From Candidatus Anaerostipes excrementavium (GTDB lineage Bacteria; Bacillota; Clostridia; Lachnospirales; Lachnospiraceae): 64,000 nt of DNA. How positions within the stretch are numbered: the stretch's first letter is position 1; each line of letters begins with the position of its first letter. The notes below the pieces were generated by a model. That model ran no database searches. It worked only from the letters and a program-made list of their open reading frames with translations, and was not told the origin of the DNA. Made by a program: the position numbers and the translations under genes. The stretch spans positions 1 through 64,000 of the forward strand of contig DXEM01000001.1 in assembly GCA_019114985.1 (NCBI GenBank), read 5' to 3'. Below, in pieces: positions 40,360 to 48,233 of this stretch.

Positions 40360-42663
40360 TTAGCTATCTAAATACTTTATACTAATCGGTAATTTCCATG
40401 AAGTCTCATACATTAATTTATATTTATAGTTACCATCACAATTACTTGATGTTAGTGGCAATTTTGTTCTATAATATTCACTCTTTTCTAAATTAAACAT
40501 TTTTTTATAATAATGATATAAATTATAATATATTTTATCCACGAATCGTTTAAAGCTTGTATGAATAAGCATTTCCTCTAAATCCAAAGCAATTTTTTGG
40601 CATTCCAAACTTGATATCTTGTCACTTAAAATATAATATACAAGTAAATTATTATTTATGGCAAATTTATCATATTCATCATATGCAGTTATTTTTGCAT
40701 TGTTTAGTAACACTGGAATATCTCCATCAATTTTCTCATTATGAAATTTGATAGTAGCCTCATTATGAAGAATCATATGATTATATATCAAATTATTTCC
40801 AAAGTAATCTCTGGCTACTGAAAGTGCCTTTTCTGCCAGTTCGGGTTGACGTGTCAGAGCATATAGATATGCGAGATATATTGCATGAAGTCCTGAAAAT
40901 TCGTTATCATTCGATTGATAAAAATCTTCTGTTATTGATTCAACAATAGCTAAACGTTCTTTAAGATCACTATGAAACACATTAGATAACCTGATTAAAT
41001 AGGGATAAAGTGGTTCTTGTTTACATGATATTAGTTCATTAAAAATAATAACTGCATCCTCTCGCTTTTCTAATTGAATTAAATTCATCATATGTACCAA
41101 AGAAAGTTTAAAGTAAAGCGAAGAATTATTATCTATTTTTTTTAAATGTGATTTTATGTAACTTTCAGATTTTTCGAAATTTTCACAGCGATTTAACACT
41201 ATCGCTTTCATATAAATAAAGTCGTCTTTATCATCAACATTACTTATCAAATTAATGAAAGCATATGCTTCAAAATATAGATTTGCATCATATGCTATTT
41301 TTGCAAATTCAACTGCAAAACTTTCATTAAATTCACATAATTCCTGTCGATTCAGATAAATTTTTCTAAAATAATCAATACGCTCATATTGGGTACTAAA
41401 GTCTTTCAGTCTTTGATTAATTTTTAAAAGCAATGACTTTAGTTGATAAAATTGTTTGTTGTTTAAAGAATATTCAACTAAGATATCTACATATCTGCTA
41501 TTATAAACCTGACTTAACTTTGTATTTAGATTTTTGATAAGACCAGATGCGACTGCGTACTTTATAGATGGCATAAATTTTTTTAGATTTACTATTTGAT
41601 AAACAAATGGTATAAGCAAAATATGGTTATTGTTTTTTTCTATAAAATTTTTTTTGAGAAGCTCATCGAAATCCGACTTGTGAAATGAAACTTCTAATTC
41701 ATCCATCACTTCCATTAATTCGGGGAAATTTAACTTTCCGCTTACATAATTTACCAAAATTAAGAAAGCAATTTGCTTTTCTGGTAAGTTTTCAAGAATC
41801 TGATACATGCTTCTCAATTTAGTAGAAGTATCTTTTTGCAGTCTATCATTAAAGTCTTTGAGAATGCTTGAAATTTCTGCAAGGTCTCCTTTTTCGATAC
41901 TTTCTATGAGAAAAACAGAATCTAGCTTGTCAGTTTGTAATTCCAGTTCCAGTAATAATTGTTGAATATAAGTTTGGATGTGCTCATTAGATAATTTATC
42001 CAATAGATATGTTTTAAGAAAAACATTACGACTATTATGTAAACAATTTTCTATTCTTGTTTTGCTTTTAACATTATCACATTCAAATATGAAAACACAA
42101 CCAATTGATGTTGTAATGAGTTTGCTTAATAAATCAAGTGAACCTAAGTCGATGCATGAGGCGTGATGAAAAATGATATGCATGTGATTTTTAGAGAAAA
42201 CATATTTGACATATTCAAATAAATTCTCTGTTTGAGCCTTTAAAATGAAGTTTTCGTATTGAGTGTGATTATCAATTAATGAAGTTAAATCTACATCACA
42301 TTTATTACTTCGAGCAAATGCCTGTCCAAAAAGTGTCGTAATTTTTAATAATAACTGAATAGTTTTAGCATTTTGTGTTTTTCGACTATAGAAAGTTCCA
42401 AAATCATCATATCCAAATTCATTACTCGCTTTATCTAATTCTAAAACCAGCCTCTTAAATGTTGAAAGCTCTGTATTATCATCTGCTTGGAAAATATCCA
42501 ATGGAAAATATGAAAAAAACTTTGAGACTTGCTTAATAAATTCTGTTTTTCCTACTCCATGATTTGCTGTTATATTATAAACTTGACTCACATTATTTTT
42601 TATATTTTTTTCATAAAAACTTTTAAAAGAATTGAGTTCTTTTCTTCGATTAATAAAAGACAT
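40360..42663 (-). CDS. Large P-loop ATPase with TPR-like C-terminus (STAND-like)
   Basis: A 767-residue protein. It opens FINRRKELNSFKSFYEKN, the AAA_16/STAND pattern, with Walker A ITANHGVGKTEFI at about residues 30-42. A hydrophobic strand then HIIFHHASCIDLGSLDLLSK may be a degenerate Walker B, and VFIFECD sits as sensor 1. The last 400 residues are helical with repeating Leu/Tyr/Ala spacing, like TPRs. No DNA-binding, nuclease or membrane segment is seen, so it may be a sensor or scaffold. Its AGGAGG lies inside the right inverted repeat, so inversion would swap its upstream control region. AT-rich. Confidence 0.72.
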   Translation of the reverse strand: MSFINRRKELNSFKSFYEKNIKNNVSQVYNITANHGVGKTEFIKQVSKFFSYFPLDIFQADDNTELSTFKRLVLELDKASNEFGYDDFGTFYSRKTQNAKTIQLLLKITTLFGQAFARSNKCDVDLTSLIDNHTQYENFILKAQTENLFEYVKYVFSKNHMHIIFHHASCIDLGSLDLLSKLITTSIGCVFIFECDNVKSKTRIENCLHNSRNVFLKTYLLDKLSNEHIQTYIQQLLLELELQTDKLDSVFLIESIEKGDLAEISSILKDFNDRLQKDTSTKLRSMYQILENLPEKQIAFLILVNYVSGKLNFPELMEVMDELEVSFHKSDFDELLKKNFIEKNNNHILLIPFVYQIVNLKKFMPSIKYAVASGLIKNLNTKLSQVYNSRYVDILVEYSLNNKQFYQLKSLLLKINQRLKDFSTQYERIDYFRKIYLNRQELCEFNESFAVEFAKIAYDANLYFEAYAFINLISNVDDKDDFIYMKAIVLNRCENFEKSESYIKSHLKKIDNNSSLYFKLSLVHMMNLIQLEKREDAVIIFNELISCKQEPLYPYLIRLSNVFHSDLKERLAIVESITEDFYQSNDNEFSGLHAIYLAYLYALTRQPELAEKALSVARDYFGNNLIYNHMILHNEATIKFHNEKIDGDIPVLLNNAKITAYDEYDKFAINNNLLVYYILSDKISSLECQKIALDLEEMLIHTSFKRFVDKIYYNLYHYYKKMFNLEKSEYYRTKLPLTSSNCDGNYKYKLMYETSWKLPISIKYLDS

Positions 42664-42668
42664 CTTTT

Positions 42669-42731
42669 CCTCCTACTAGTAACTATTTATTAACTTTCCC
42701 AACTGTAACTAACGGATAACTCCTAATTATC
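42669..42731 (-). repeat. Right 63-bp inverted repeat of the invertible segment
   Basis: Reverse complement, without mismatch, of 39044-39106. It carries the ribosome-binding site of the large ATPase gene (start 42663) and lies 49 bp before the recombinase ATG. Confidence 0.9.
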
Positions 42732-42780
42732 TTTTGTCCTACTTTTGTGTTATACTCCAATAAAAAACGGAGGTTTTACC

Positions 42781-43698
42781 ATGAATGTGAGTAGTTGTAT
42801 TTCAGAGTATTTGCAGTATTGCAGATATCGCAAGGAGTTGGACGAGAAGACGATCAAAGCATATCGAATTGACTTAAAACAGATGGAATTATATATAGGA
42901 GACGACATTTTCAATCGATTTCTTTTAGATAGTTATATTACGGATTTACATAAACGCTATAAGCAGAAAACTGTTAAGAGGAAAATAGCAAGTATAAAAG
43001 CCTTTTATTCCTGTTTAGAGGAAAGAGAGCTGTTGGAGAAAGAAAATCCATTTCATAAGATTAAAGTAAGATTTAAAGAGGAAAAAGTTCTGCCGCGTAT
43101 TATATCAAGGCAGGAAATTGAAATATTATTAAAATGTATGTATTCTGTGAAAGATAGAAATAAGAATAATAAAGTAATTCAGAGAGATATAGCGGTAGTA
43201 GAGCTATTATTTGCAACAGGCGCAAGAGTATATGAGATATCAAATATGGAATATGGCGCAGTTAATTTGGATTCTGGTACTATACGAATTATGGGAAAAG
43301 GGAAGAAAGAACGATATCTTCAAATATGTAACGATGAAGTAATACAAAGCTTACAGGAATATTGTTCTAGTTGGGAAACAGAAATAAAAGAAACAGGTTA
43401 TTTTTTTGTTAATAGCAGAAAGAAACAATTATCCGAACAATCAATTCGAGAAATATTAAAAAAATATTCAGTCGAAGCAGGGTTAGAGACAAAGATTACC
43501 CCACATATGTTTCGGCATTCTGTTGCGACGTACTTAATAGAAGAGGGGGCAGACATTTCCCAAGTGCAAAAGATCTTAGGCCATAGTTCTATTAAAACGA
43601 CACAGATTTATATTTATGTGGCGGCAAAAATGCAGGCAGAAGTTTTAAGAATGTTCCATCCAAGAAATAAAATGCAATTTCAAATAGAAGCAGAATAA
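42781..43698 (+). CDS. Tyrosine recombinase (XerC/D-like), probable invertase
   Basis: A 305-residue recombinase. The N-terminal SAM-like domain (EYLQYCRYRKELDEKTIKAY) is followed by the catalytic domain with Arg in ATGARVYEIS, HxxR in ITPHMFRHSVA, His in ILGHSSIKTT and the nucleophile Tyr in TQIYIYVA. All key residues are present. It starts at the ATG at 42781 after CGGAGG. It lies just outside, and points away from, the right 63-bp inverted repeat, so it is the obvious enzyme to invert the 39.1-42.7 kb segment. Its promoter would be TATACT at 42751-42756. Confidence 0.88.
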   Translation: MNVSSCISEYLQYCRYRKELDEKTIKAYRIDLKQMELYIGDDIFNRFLLDSYITDLHKRYKQKTVKRKIASIKAFYSCLEERELLEKENPFHKIKVRFKEEKVLPRIISRQEIEILLKCMYSVKDRNKNNKVIQRDIAVVELLFATGARVYEISNMEYGAVNLDSGTIRIMGKGKKERYLQICNDEVIQSLQEYCSSWETEIKETGYFFVNSRKKQLSEQSIREILKKYSVEAGLETKITPHMFRHSVATYLIEEGADISQVQKILGHSSIKTTQIYIYVAAKMQAEVLRMFHPRNKMQFQIEAE

Positions 43699-43789
43699 AA
43701 TGCATAGATGAATTTTTTTAAAATTCTTGCCTATTATGCTATAATCTTTTATATTTATTACACTTTTTCTTAATTTAAGGAGTTTTCCT

Positions 43790-44503
43790 ATGCCTGGTTT
43801 TATTCTTCATTTATCTGCCGGTGTTTTGGCGATAGATGCTTTTCAGAATTTGAATTTTCATATGTCTTCGAGGGAGAAAAATGACTTCCTTATGGGATGT
43901 TTATTGCCGGATGCTTCTAAGAAGAAAGATGCGTCGCATTTTCGGAATCCAAAGCATCATGGGAATATTGTGGAGTACCCGGATTTGGAATTGTTTGAGC
44001 AAAAACATCATGGACTGCTCGGAGATATGAGCTGCCTGGGATATGAATTTCATCTCTATATAGACCGAGTTTTTTTCAGGGATTATCTGCCGAGAATTGT
44101 TGAATTTCAGGATGATGCAGGCAAGGTGGTAAAGAAGTGGACAGATGTAACCTGGGCTGTGTTAAGAAAAAATCAAAAGAGATTGAAAGTAAAACAGTTT
44201 TTCTCAGAGGATTACTATTATGGGGACTATACAAAAATGAACAGTTGGCTGGTTGACAAGCTCCATATCCCTTTGACATTGCAAACGGATGTTAAGAATC
44301 TGGGAATCGAGGAAGTAGACTATGCCAAAGGGGAAGATATACTGAAAGAATTAAAAGGTTACCTGGATGTGCCGAAAGAAGCGATTGCTGATTTGAAAGT
44401 ATTTGATGTGGAAGATTTGTTGGGCTTTTTGAAAAAGAAGACACAGATCTGGTGTGAATCGAAAATTCAGGATATGGCTCATAGAAACGAGGTTCTGAAA
44501 TAA
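43790..44503 (+). CDS. Zinc-dependent phospholipase C-like protein
   Basis: A 237-residue soluble protein. FILHLSAGVLAIDAF, FLMGCLLPDASKKKDASHF and GYEFHLYIDRVFF show the spaced His/Asp residues of the zinc-dependent phospholipase C/S1-P1-like family found in many Firmicutes. No signal peptide is visible, so an intracellular hydrolase is more likely than a toxin; substrate unknown. Base composition is closer to the core genes than to the island, so it may mark the return to ancestral sequence before the Hxs operon. AAGGAG precedes the ATG. Confidence 0.6.
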   Translation: MPGFILHLSAGVLAIDAFQNLNFHMSSREKNDFLMGCLLPDASKKKDASHFRNPKHHGNIVEYPDLELFEQKHHGLLGDMSCLGYEFHLYIDRVFFRDYLPRIVEFQDDAGKVVKKWTDVTWAVLRKNQKRLKVKQFFSEDYYYGDYTKMNSWLVDKLHIPLTLQTDVKNLGIEEVDYAKGEDILKELKGYLDVPKEAIADLKVFDVEDLLGFLKKKTQIWCESKIQDMAHRNEVLK

Positions 44504-44523
44504 AAAAGCAAAATGTTAAAACC

Positions 44524-44572
44524 AAGACGAAGCATTTGGAGTGTATCATCCCCACTTGTTTCGTCTTTTTTG
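44524..44572 (+). terminator. Terminator after the phospholipase-like gene
   Basis: AAGACGAAGCA pairs with TGTTTCGTCTT, followed by TTTTTT. Confidence 0.75.
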
Positions 44573-44631
44573 CGCACATAAGATATATTGAACAATTTAC
44601 TTTTTAATAATATAAAAATAATGCAATAAAA

Positions 44632-44686
44632 TTGTCAATTTATGGTCTTATTTGTCAAATTTAGCAGAAAATAAGTGTGATATACT
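44632..44686 (+). promoter_or_regulatory. Fourth paired-TGTCAA promoter (Hxs operon)
   Basis: TTGTCAA at 44632-44638 and 44652-44658, then TGATATACT with its hexamer at 44681-44686. The spacings equal those at cas13a. It stands before the 21-codon peptide and the XRE-type gene that begin the Hxs operon. Confidence 0.75.
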
Positions 44687-44715
44687 TTCTAATATGAAAA
44701 GAGTATGGAGGAAAC

Positions 44716-44781
44716 ATGTTGGGGGTTGATGGATCTATCAAGGTCAATCAATATTGTTATAAATGGATAAAAATATATTGA
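44716..44781 (+). CDS. 21-codon leader or signal-like peptide
   Basis: Short frame opening MLGVDGSIKVNQ and ending YKWIKIY, with GGAGG 4 bases before the ATG (a tight spacing). It begins about 24 bases after the predicted transcription start, the same short leader seen at the 222- and 34-residue genes. It may be a leader peptide or a small signal for the downstream XRE-type protein. Evidence is limited. Confidence 0.35.
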   Translation: MLGVDGSIKVNQYCYKWIKIY

Positions 44782-44835
44782 AATAGTTCCTTCTTTTTTC
44801 AAAATAAAAGTTTATAGAAGAAAGGGGGATTTTTT

Positions 44836-45498
44836 ATGCGGTATCATAATCTGATTCAAAATATTTGTGTTCGTTATTTTAAGATTTTAAAAGCAGAAGC
44901 GAAGATTTCACAAAAAGAGATTGCCAGACACATCGGTGTTTCGGATTGCCTGATCAGTAAGTGGAAGAATCAGCAGCGAAGTATCAGTGCGGAATATTAT
45001 AAAAATATTCTGGATTTTTTTACGAAGCAGGAATTTGACCTATATTTCGAGAAGAATCGGCAATTGCTGATTCAAGACTTTGATGGCATAGATCCTCAAA
45101 TTTCTTCCGAAGAATTTTGGAATAAGTTATTTCATGGGGAATTGGAAAACAAGATTGTCAAATTGGATTTTTTGTTGGAACATTTGGCTTTAATTTTGAA
45201 GCATCGCCTAACGTACGACGATCTGGAGATTGTTTCGGAGAATCGGTTTGTAGATGAAAAGTGGATTCGGATTATCTGTGAGAAGAAATGTGTGGATATC
45301 TATTTCAGCGATGTGGACACACTGGTGATTCGGGAAGGAAAAGACAGCAGCGTTATAGACAGGCAGGAGATAAAACAGAGGAAATGGATGCGGTCGTTCT
45401 ATTTTGAAGAATCGGCTGAGATGACAGGGGATCAGTGGATTTTTTTGAATCAGTGTGATGAAAAAATTACTGAATATTTGGAGAGCAGAAAGATATAG
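44836..45498 (+). CDS. XRE-type helix-turn-helix protein
   Basis: A 220-residue protein. The N-terminal helix-turn-helix (KAEAKISQKEIARHIGVSDCLISKWKN, about residues 17-43) is Cro/C1-like. The remaining 150 residues are an unrecognised domain rich in Ile/Glu/Trp (FWNKLFHGELENKIVKLDFLLEHL). It opens the Hxs operon after the fourth paired-TGTCAA promoter and may regulate it. It is unlikely itself to bind the TGTCAA direct repeats 20 bp apart, since Cro-like dimers prefer palindromes, but that is inference. AAAGGGGGA precedes the ATG. Confidence 0.75.
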   Translation: MRYHNLIQNICVRYFKILKAEAKISQKEIARHIGVSDCLISKWKNQQRSISAEYYKNILDFFTKQEFDLYFEKNRQLLIQDFDGIDPQISSEEFWNKLFHGELENKIVKLDFLLEHLALILKHRLTYDDLEIVSENRFVDEKWIRIICEKKCVDIYFSDVDTLVIREGKDSSVIDRQEIKQRKWMRSFYFEESAEMTGDQWIFLNQCDEKITEYLESRKI

Positions 45499-45523
45499 CA
45501 GAAGGAGGGTTTTCATCAAGGGT

Positions 45524-45889
45524 ATGGATCAACGAAGGACTTATGCGAGAGATTTATATGAGAAAGAAGTGCTGTTAAAGGCTGCGTATGCTTTTACGGA
45601 TCGTGCATACATTCATTTGGATGTCAGTAAGGATGATTATTTGGTAGAGATAACTCCGAAAAATGGGAATGAGAACGAGCAGATTTTTGCAGAGTTTGAA
45701 AATGAATTAATTGCACAGGAGATGAGGCGTATCGTTGCAGAGAAGACAAAAAATATTCGTGAAATGATTGTAGCGAGAGCGCTTTCTTCTACAATCATAG
45801 ATCTAAAAGAAGAGGATATGGATGAGGAAGAAGATTCGTTTGAGGCGGATTTGATTTTGACAAATTGGTATGAACAAGATGGAAAATAA
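45524..45889 (+). CDS. hxsD: His-Xaa-Ser system protein HxsD
   Basis: A 121-residue protein. The segment IFAEFENELIAQEMRRIVAEKTKNIREMIVARALSS matches the HxsD pattern, where a (F)xNELxxxxLR motif is followed by T..IRE.I...A. HxsD is a small protein, with no known enzymatic activity, always found with the paired radical SAM enzymes HxsB and HxsC. The C-terminus is very acidic (EEDMDEEEDSFEAD). The start is the ATG at 45524; GGAGGG lies 13 bases upstream, so a non-ATG start slightly upstream is possible. It overlaps the next small gene. Confidence 0.7.
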   Translation: MDQRRTYARDLYEKEVLLKAAYAFTDRAYIHLDVSKDDYLVEITPKNGNENEQIFAEFENELIAQEMRRIVAEKTKNIREMIVARALSSTIIDLKEEDMDEEEDSFEADLILTNWYEQDGK

Positions 45890-46091
45890 ATTGTTTTTAA
45901 ATCAAAATTTATATGGAAGAAAATCGATACTGGAAGCGAGGATGGATTATAAGAAGCTGGCAAAAATTGAGATAGAAGAGGCAGATGGCTATTGGATCTG
46001 CACCTTTTTACAGTGTACGTATGGGCTGAAGCGCACGATGCTGGAATTCGAGAATTACCTGATTGGACTTTCAAATCGAGTAAGGCAGTAA
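45870..46091 (+). CDS. Short HxsD-like paralogue
   Basis: A 73-residue protein overlapping the end of hxsD by 20 bp. MLEFENYLIGLSNR matches the EFENELI segment of the preceding protein, and the strand-like IEIEEADGYWICTFLQC precedes it as in HxsD, so it is probably a shortened second copy. The internal ATG at 45942 after GGAAGCGAGG is an alternative start giving 49 residues. Likely role: a partner of one of the radical SAM enzymes. Inference only. Confidence 0.5.
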   Translation: MNKMENKLFLNQNLYGRKSILEARMDYKKLAKIEIEEADGYWICTFLQCTYGLKRTMLEFENYLIGLSNRVRQ

Positions 46092-46095
46092 ACAA

Positions 46096-47130
46096 ATGAT
46101 CGTGTGTGAGTGTTGTCTGATGGCGGTCATAGGAATTTTGGGGATCTATGTGACGGTAACGGACATCAGGCGTGGAATCATAAAAAACAAATGTTTGCTG
46201 TTGGCTGTGGTCCTTGGAACGGGAATCAACATAGGGTATTACACAAGATTTGCTGAGGGATTTTTGTCAATATATGTGCATAACTTACTGGCAATGTCTA
46301 TTTTGTCTATCTTGCTTTATGGGCTTCATTTTTGGGCAGCGGGAGATAGCAAGTTATTAATCGTGGTTACGTTTTTATTTCCGGCTAGATTTTACGATAC
46401 GGGTTATCAGATGGTGGTACCGGGGATCTATTGCGTTGTACTGATTTTTTTGTTGGCTTATTTTTACGTATTAGGAGATTCTGTTTATCAATATGTGAGA
46501 GGCGGGGAGTTTCATCATAGTATAAAAATGAGTGTTGCTTCTATTAAGATGTTCCTGAAGCAATATGCGATGAGTTTTCTGTATCTGCATGGATTAAGTC
46601 AGCTGCTTCAAAAAATATTTTCAGACTTTTATTATGAAAATCAGGTATTATTTACGTTTTTTAATTTGTTTTTTGCTGTTTTCATTCAAACGAAAGAGAT
46701 ATTTCGGAGAAAAACAGCAATATGGATAGTGATTGGGCTCAATGCAGTATTGTTTTTGCTGACAGAAAGAATTGCATTTCAGCCGTGGATGCTGAGAAGC
46801 TATGGGATTTTATTTTTTGTGTTAATTCTTCGATATTTTGTCAGTGGATATAATTATCAGGAAATTCCTACAAAGGAAGTTGCGAAGGGAATGGTCTTAT
46901 CGTATGGCACAGTGGCGAAATTTTTACCTTCAAGGGTAAAAGGGCTGCCCAGACAGACCAATGAGGATATGCGCTGCAGGATCACGGAGGAGGAGACACG
47001 GGCAATTAAGCGATGGGAATCAAGTAAGTATGGGGAGGATACGATTGTAATTGTAAGAAAGATTCCATTTGCTATCTTTATTATTTGCGGAACGTTCATA
47101 TTTTTTGGCATAAGGATGTTTGTATCATGA
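46096..47130 (+). CDS. A24-type (prepilin peptidase-like) membrane protease
   Basis: A 344-residue membrane protein with about eight helices. The two catalytic aspartates of the prepilin-peptidase family are visible: Asp23 in TVTDIRRGIIKNK, and Asp84 in WAAGDSKLL, matching the GxGDxKL motif. The N-terminal methylase zinc domain is absent, so it is a stand-alone peptidase. There are no pilus genes nearby. Inside an Hxs operon it could cleave the HxsA leader or another exported component. The stop overlaps the next start as ATGA. Confidence 0.72.
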   Translation: MIVCECCLMAVIGILGIYVTVTDIRRGIIKNKCLLLAVVLGTGINIGYYTRFAEGFLSIYVHNLLAMSILSILLYGLHFWAAGDSKLLIVVTFLFPARFYDTGYQMVVPGIYCVVLIFLLAYFYVLGDSVYQYVRGGEFHHSIKMSVASIKMFLKQYAMSFLYLHGLSQLLQKIFSDFYYENQVLFTFFNLFFAVFIQTKEIFRRKTAIWIVIGLNAVLFLLTERIAFQPWMLRSYGILFFVLILRYFVSGYNYQEIPTKEVAKGMVLSYGTVAKFLPSRVKGLPRQTNEDMRCRITEEETRAIKRWESSKYGEDTIVIVRKIPFAIFIICGTFIFFGIRMFVS

Positions 47131-48233
47131 TAGGACGAATTTTAAATTGGGATTTTGGAGAACAATTGGTTAGGGCAGGAAACGAAGCTGATGGTTCAAA
47201 GGATGGGATTCCGGAACTTTGGATGGATGATGGAAAGGTTGTGTTTCGGGATTCCAATGGGGCGCTGCATTCTTTGGATTGGAAAGAAGGCGATGAAAAG
47301 ATTAATGTCAGAGATATTCTTACCATTAGACCGGATGGGATCATTTCCAGAAATTATGCGGCGCAGAGCGGGGAAGTGGATATCTTCGTGACGAATCAAT
47401 GCAATTCCAATTGTATTATGTGCCCTTTGTCGGAAACAGTGAGGCGGCAGGAACAAAGAGATTATTTTTCTTGGTTATGGAAGTTTATCCATATTTTACC
47501 AAATGATTTAGAGTATGTCAATGTTACAGGCGGAGAACCGACACTTTTAAGACAGCACTTTTTTGAGATCATGGAGTATTTGAAAAATACCTTTTCATAT
47601 GCAGGCTTTCAGCTTCTGACGAATGGCCGTTCTCTGGCGGATAAAAGATTTTTAAAACGATTATTGGAATGTTCGCCGAGAAATATGCGGTTTGCAATTC
47701 CGATTCATGCGTCGAAAGAATCTGTTCATGATGCGATTACACAGTCGAAGGGAAGCTTTCAGCAGACGAATCAAGGTATCCATAATCTTTTGAATGAGGG
47801 ACAGAAGGTAGAAATTCGATTGGTGGTATCGAAGAAAAATATCAATGAATTGAAAGAAACGGCCAAATATATTGTTTCAGAATATAAGGGTATTTTTTGT
47901 GTGAATTTTATTGCGATGGAAATGATGGGAAGTGCAGCAGTTTACCGTGAAGAATTATGGGTGGATTATCCGGAAGTATTTCAAAAAGCAGAAAAGGCTG
48001 TGAAGATTTTTATAGAAAATGGAATCGATGTACAACTGTATAATTTTCCGTTGTGTGCGGTAAAGAAAGGGTACTGGCCGCTTGCGGTGAAAAGCATTAC
48101 AGACTATAAGGTGCGTTATATGCCGGAGTGTGAATTTTGTAAAGTAAAGGAAATATGTGGGGGATTTTTTGCTTCTACCAAGCAGTTGATGAAACCGGAG
48201 GTGTGGCCGATAGGGCAGGATGATGAAAGTTAA
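47127..48233 (+). CDS. hxsC: Radical SAM maturase HxsC
   Basis: A 368-residue radical SAM enzyme. The cluster motif is CNSNCIMC (CxxxCxxC) after VDIFVTNQ, followed by VNVTGGEPTLL (SAM-binding GGE). A C-terminal CEFCKVKEICGG could hold an extra cluster. It is the shorter of two neighbouring radical SAM genes, which with HxsD and a His-Xaa-Ser protein fits HxsC. It presumably modifies the HxsA repeats; chemistry is unknown. The ATG at 47127 overlaps the upstream stop; the longer frame from 47085 has no site. Confidence 0.78.
   Translation: MIGRILNWDFGEQLVRAGNEADGSKDGIPELWMDDGKVVFRDSNGALHSLDWKEGDEKINVRDILTIRPDGIISRNYAAQSGEVDIFVTNQCNSNCIMCPLSETVRRQEQRDYFSWLWKFIHILPNDLEYVNVTGGEPTLLRQHFFEIMEYLKNTFSYAGFQLLTNGRSLADKRFLKRLLECSPRNMRFAIPIHASKESVHDAITQSKGSFQQTNQGIHNLLNEGQKVEIRLVVSKKNINELKETAKYIVSEYKGIFCVNFIAMEMMGSAAVYREELWVDYPEVFQKAEKAVKIFIENGIDVQLYNFPLCAVKKGYWPLAVKSITDYKVRYMPECEFCKVKEICGGFFASTKQLMKPEVWPIGQDDES

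Noticed and set aside
46096..47130. Pilus or competence locus
   Set aside because: Only the A24 peptidase is present; no pilin, ATPase or secretin-like genes are near, and the surroundings are Hxs genes.
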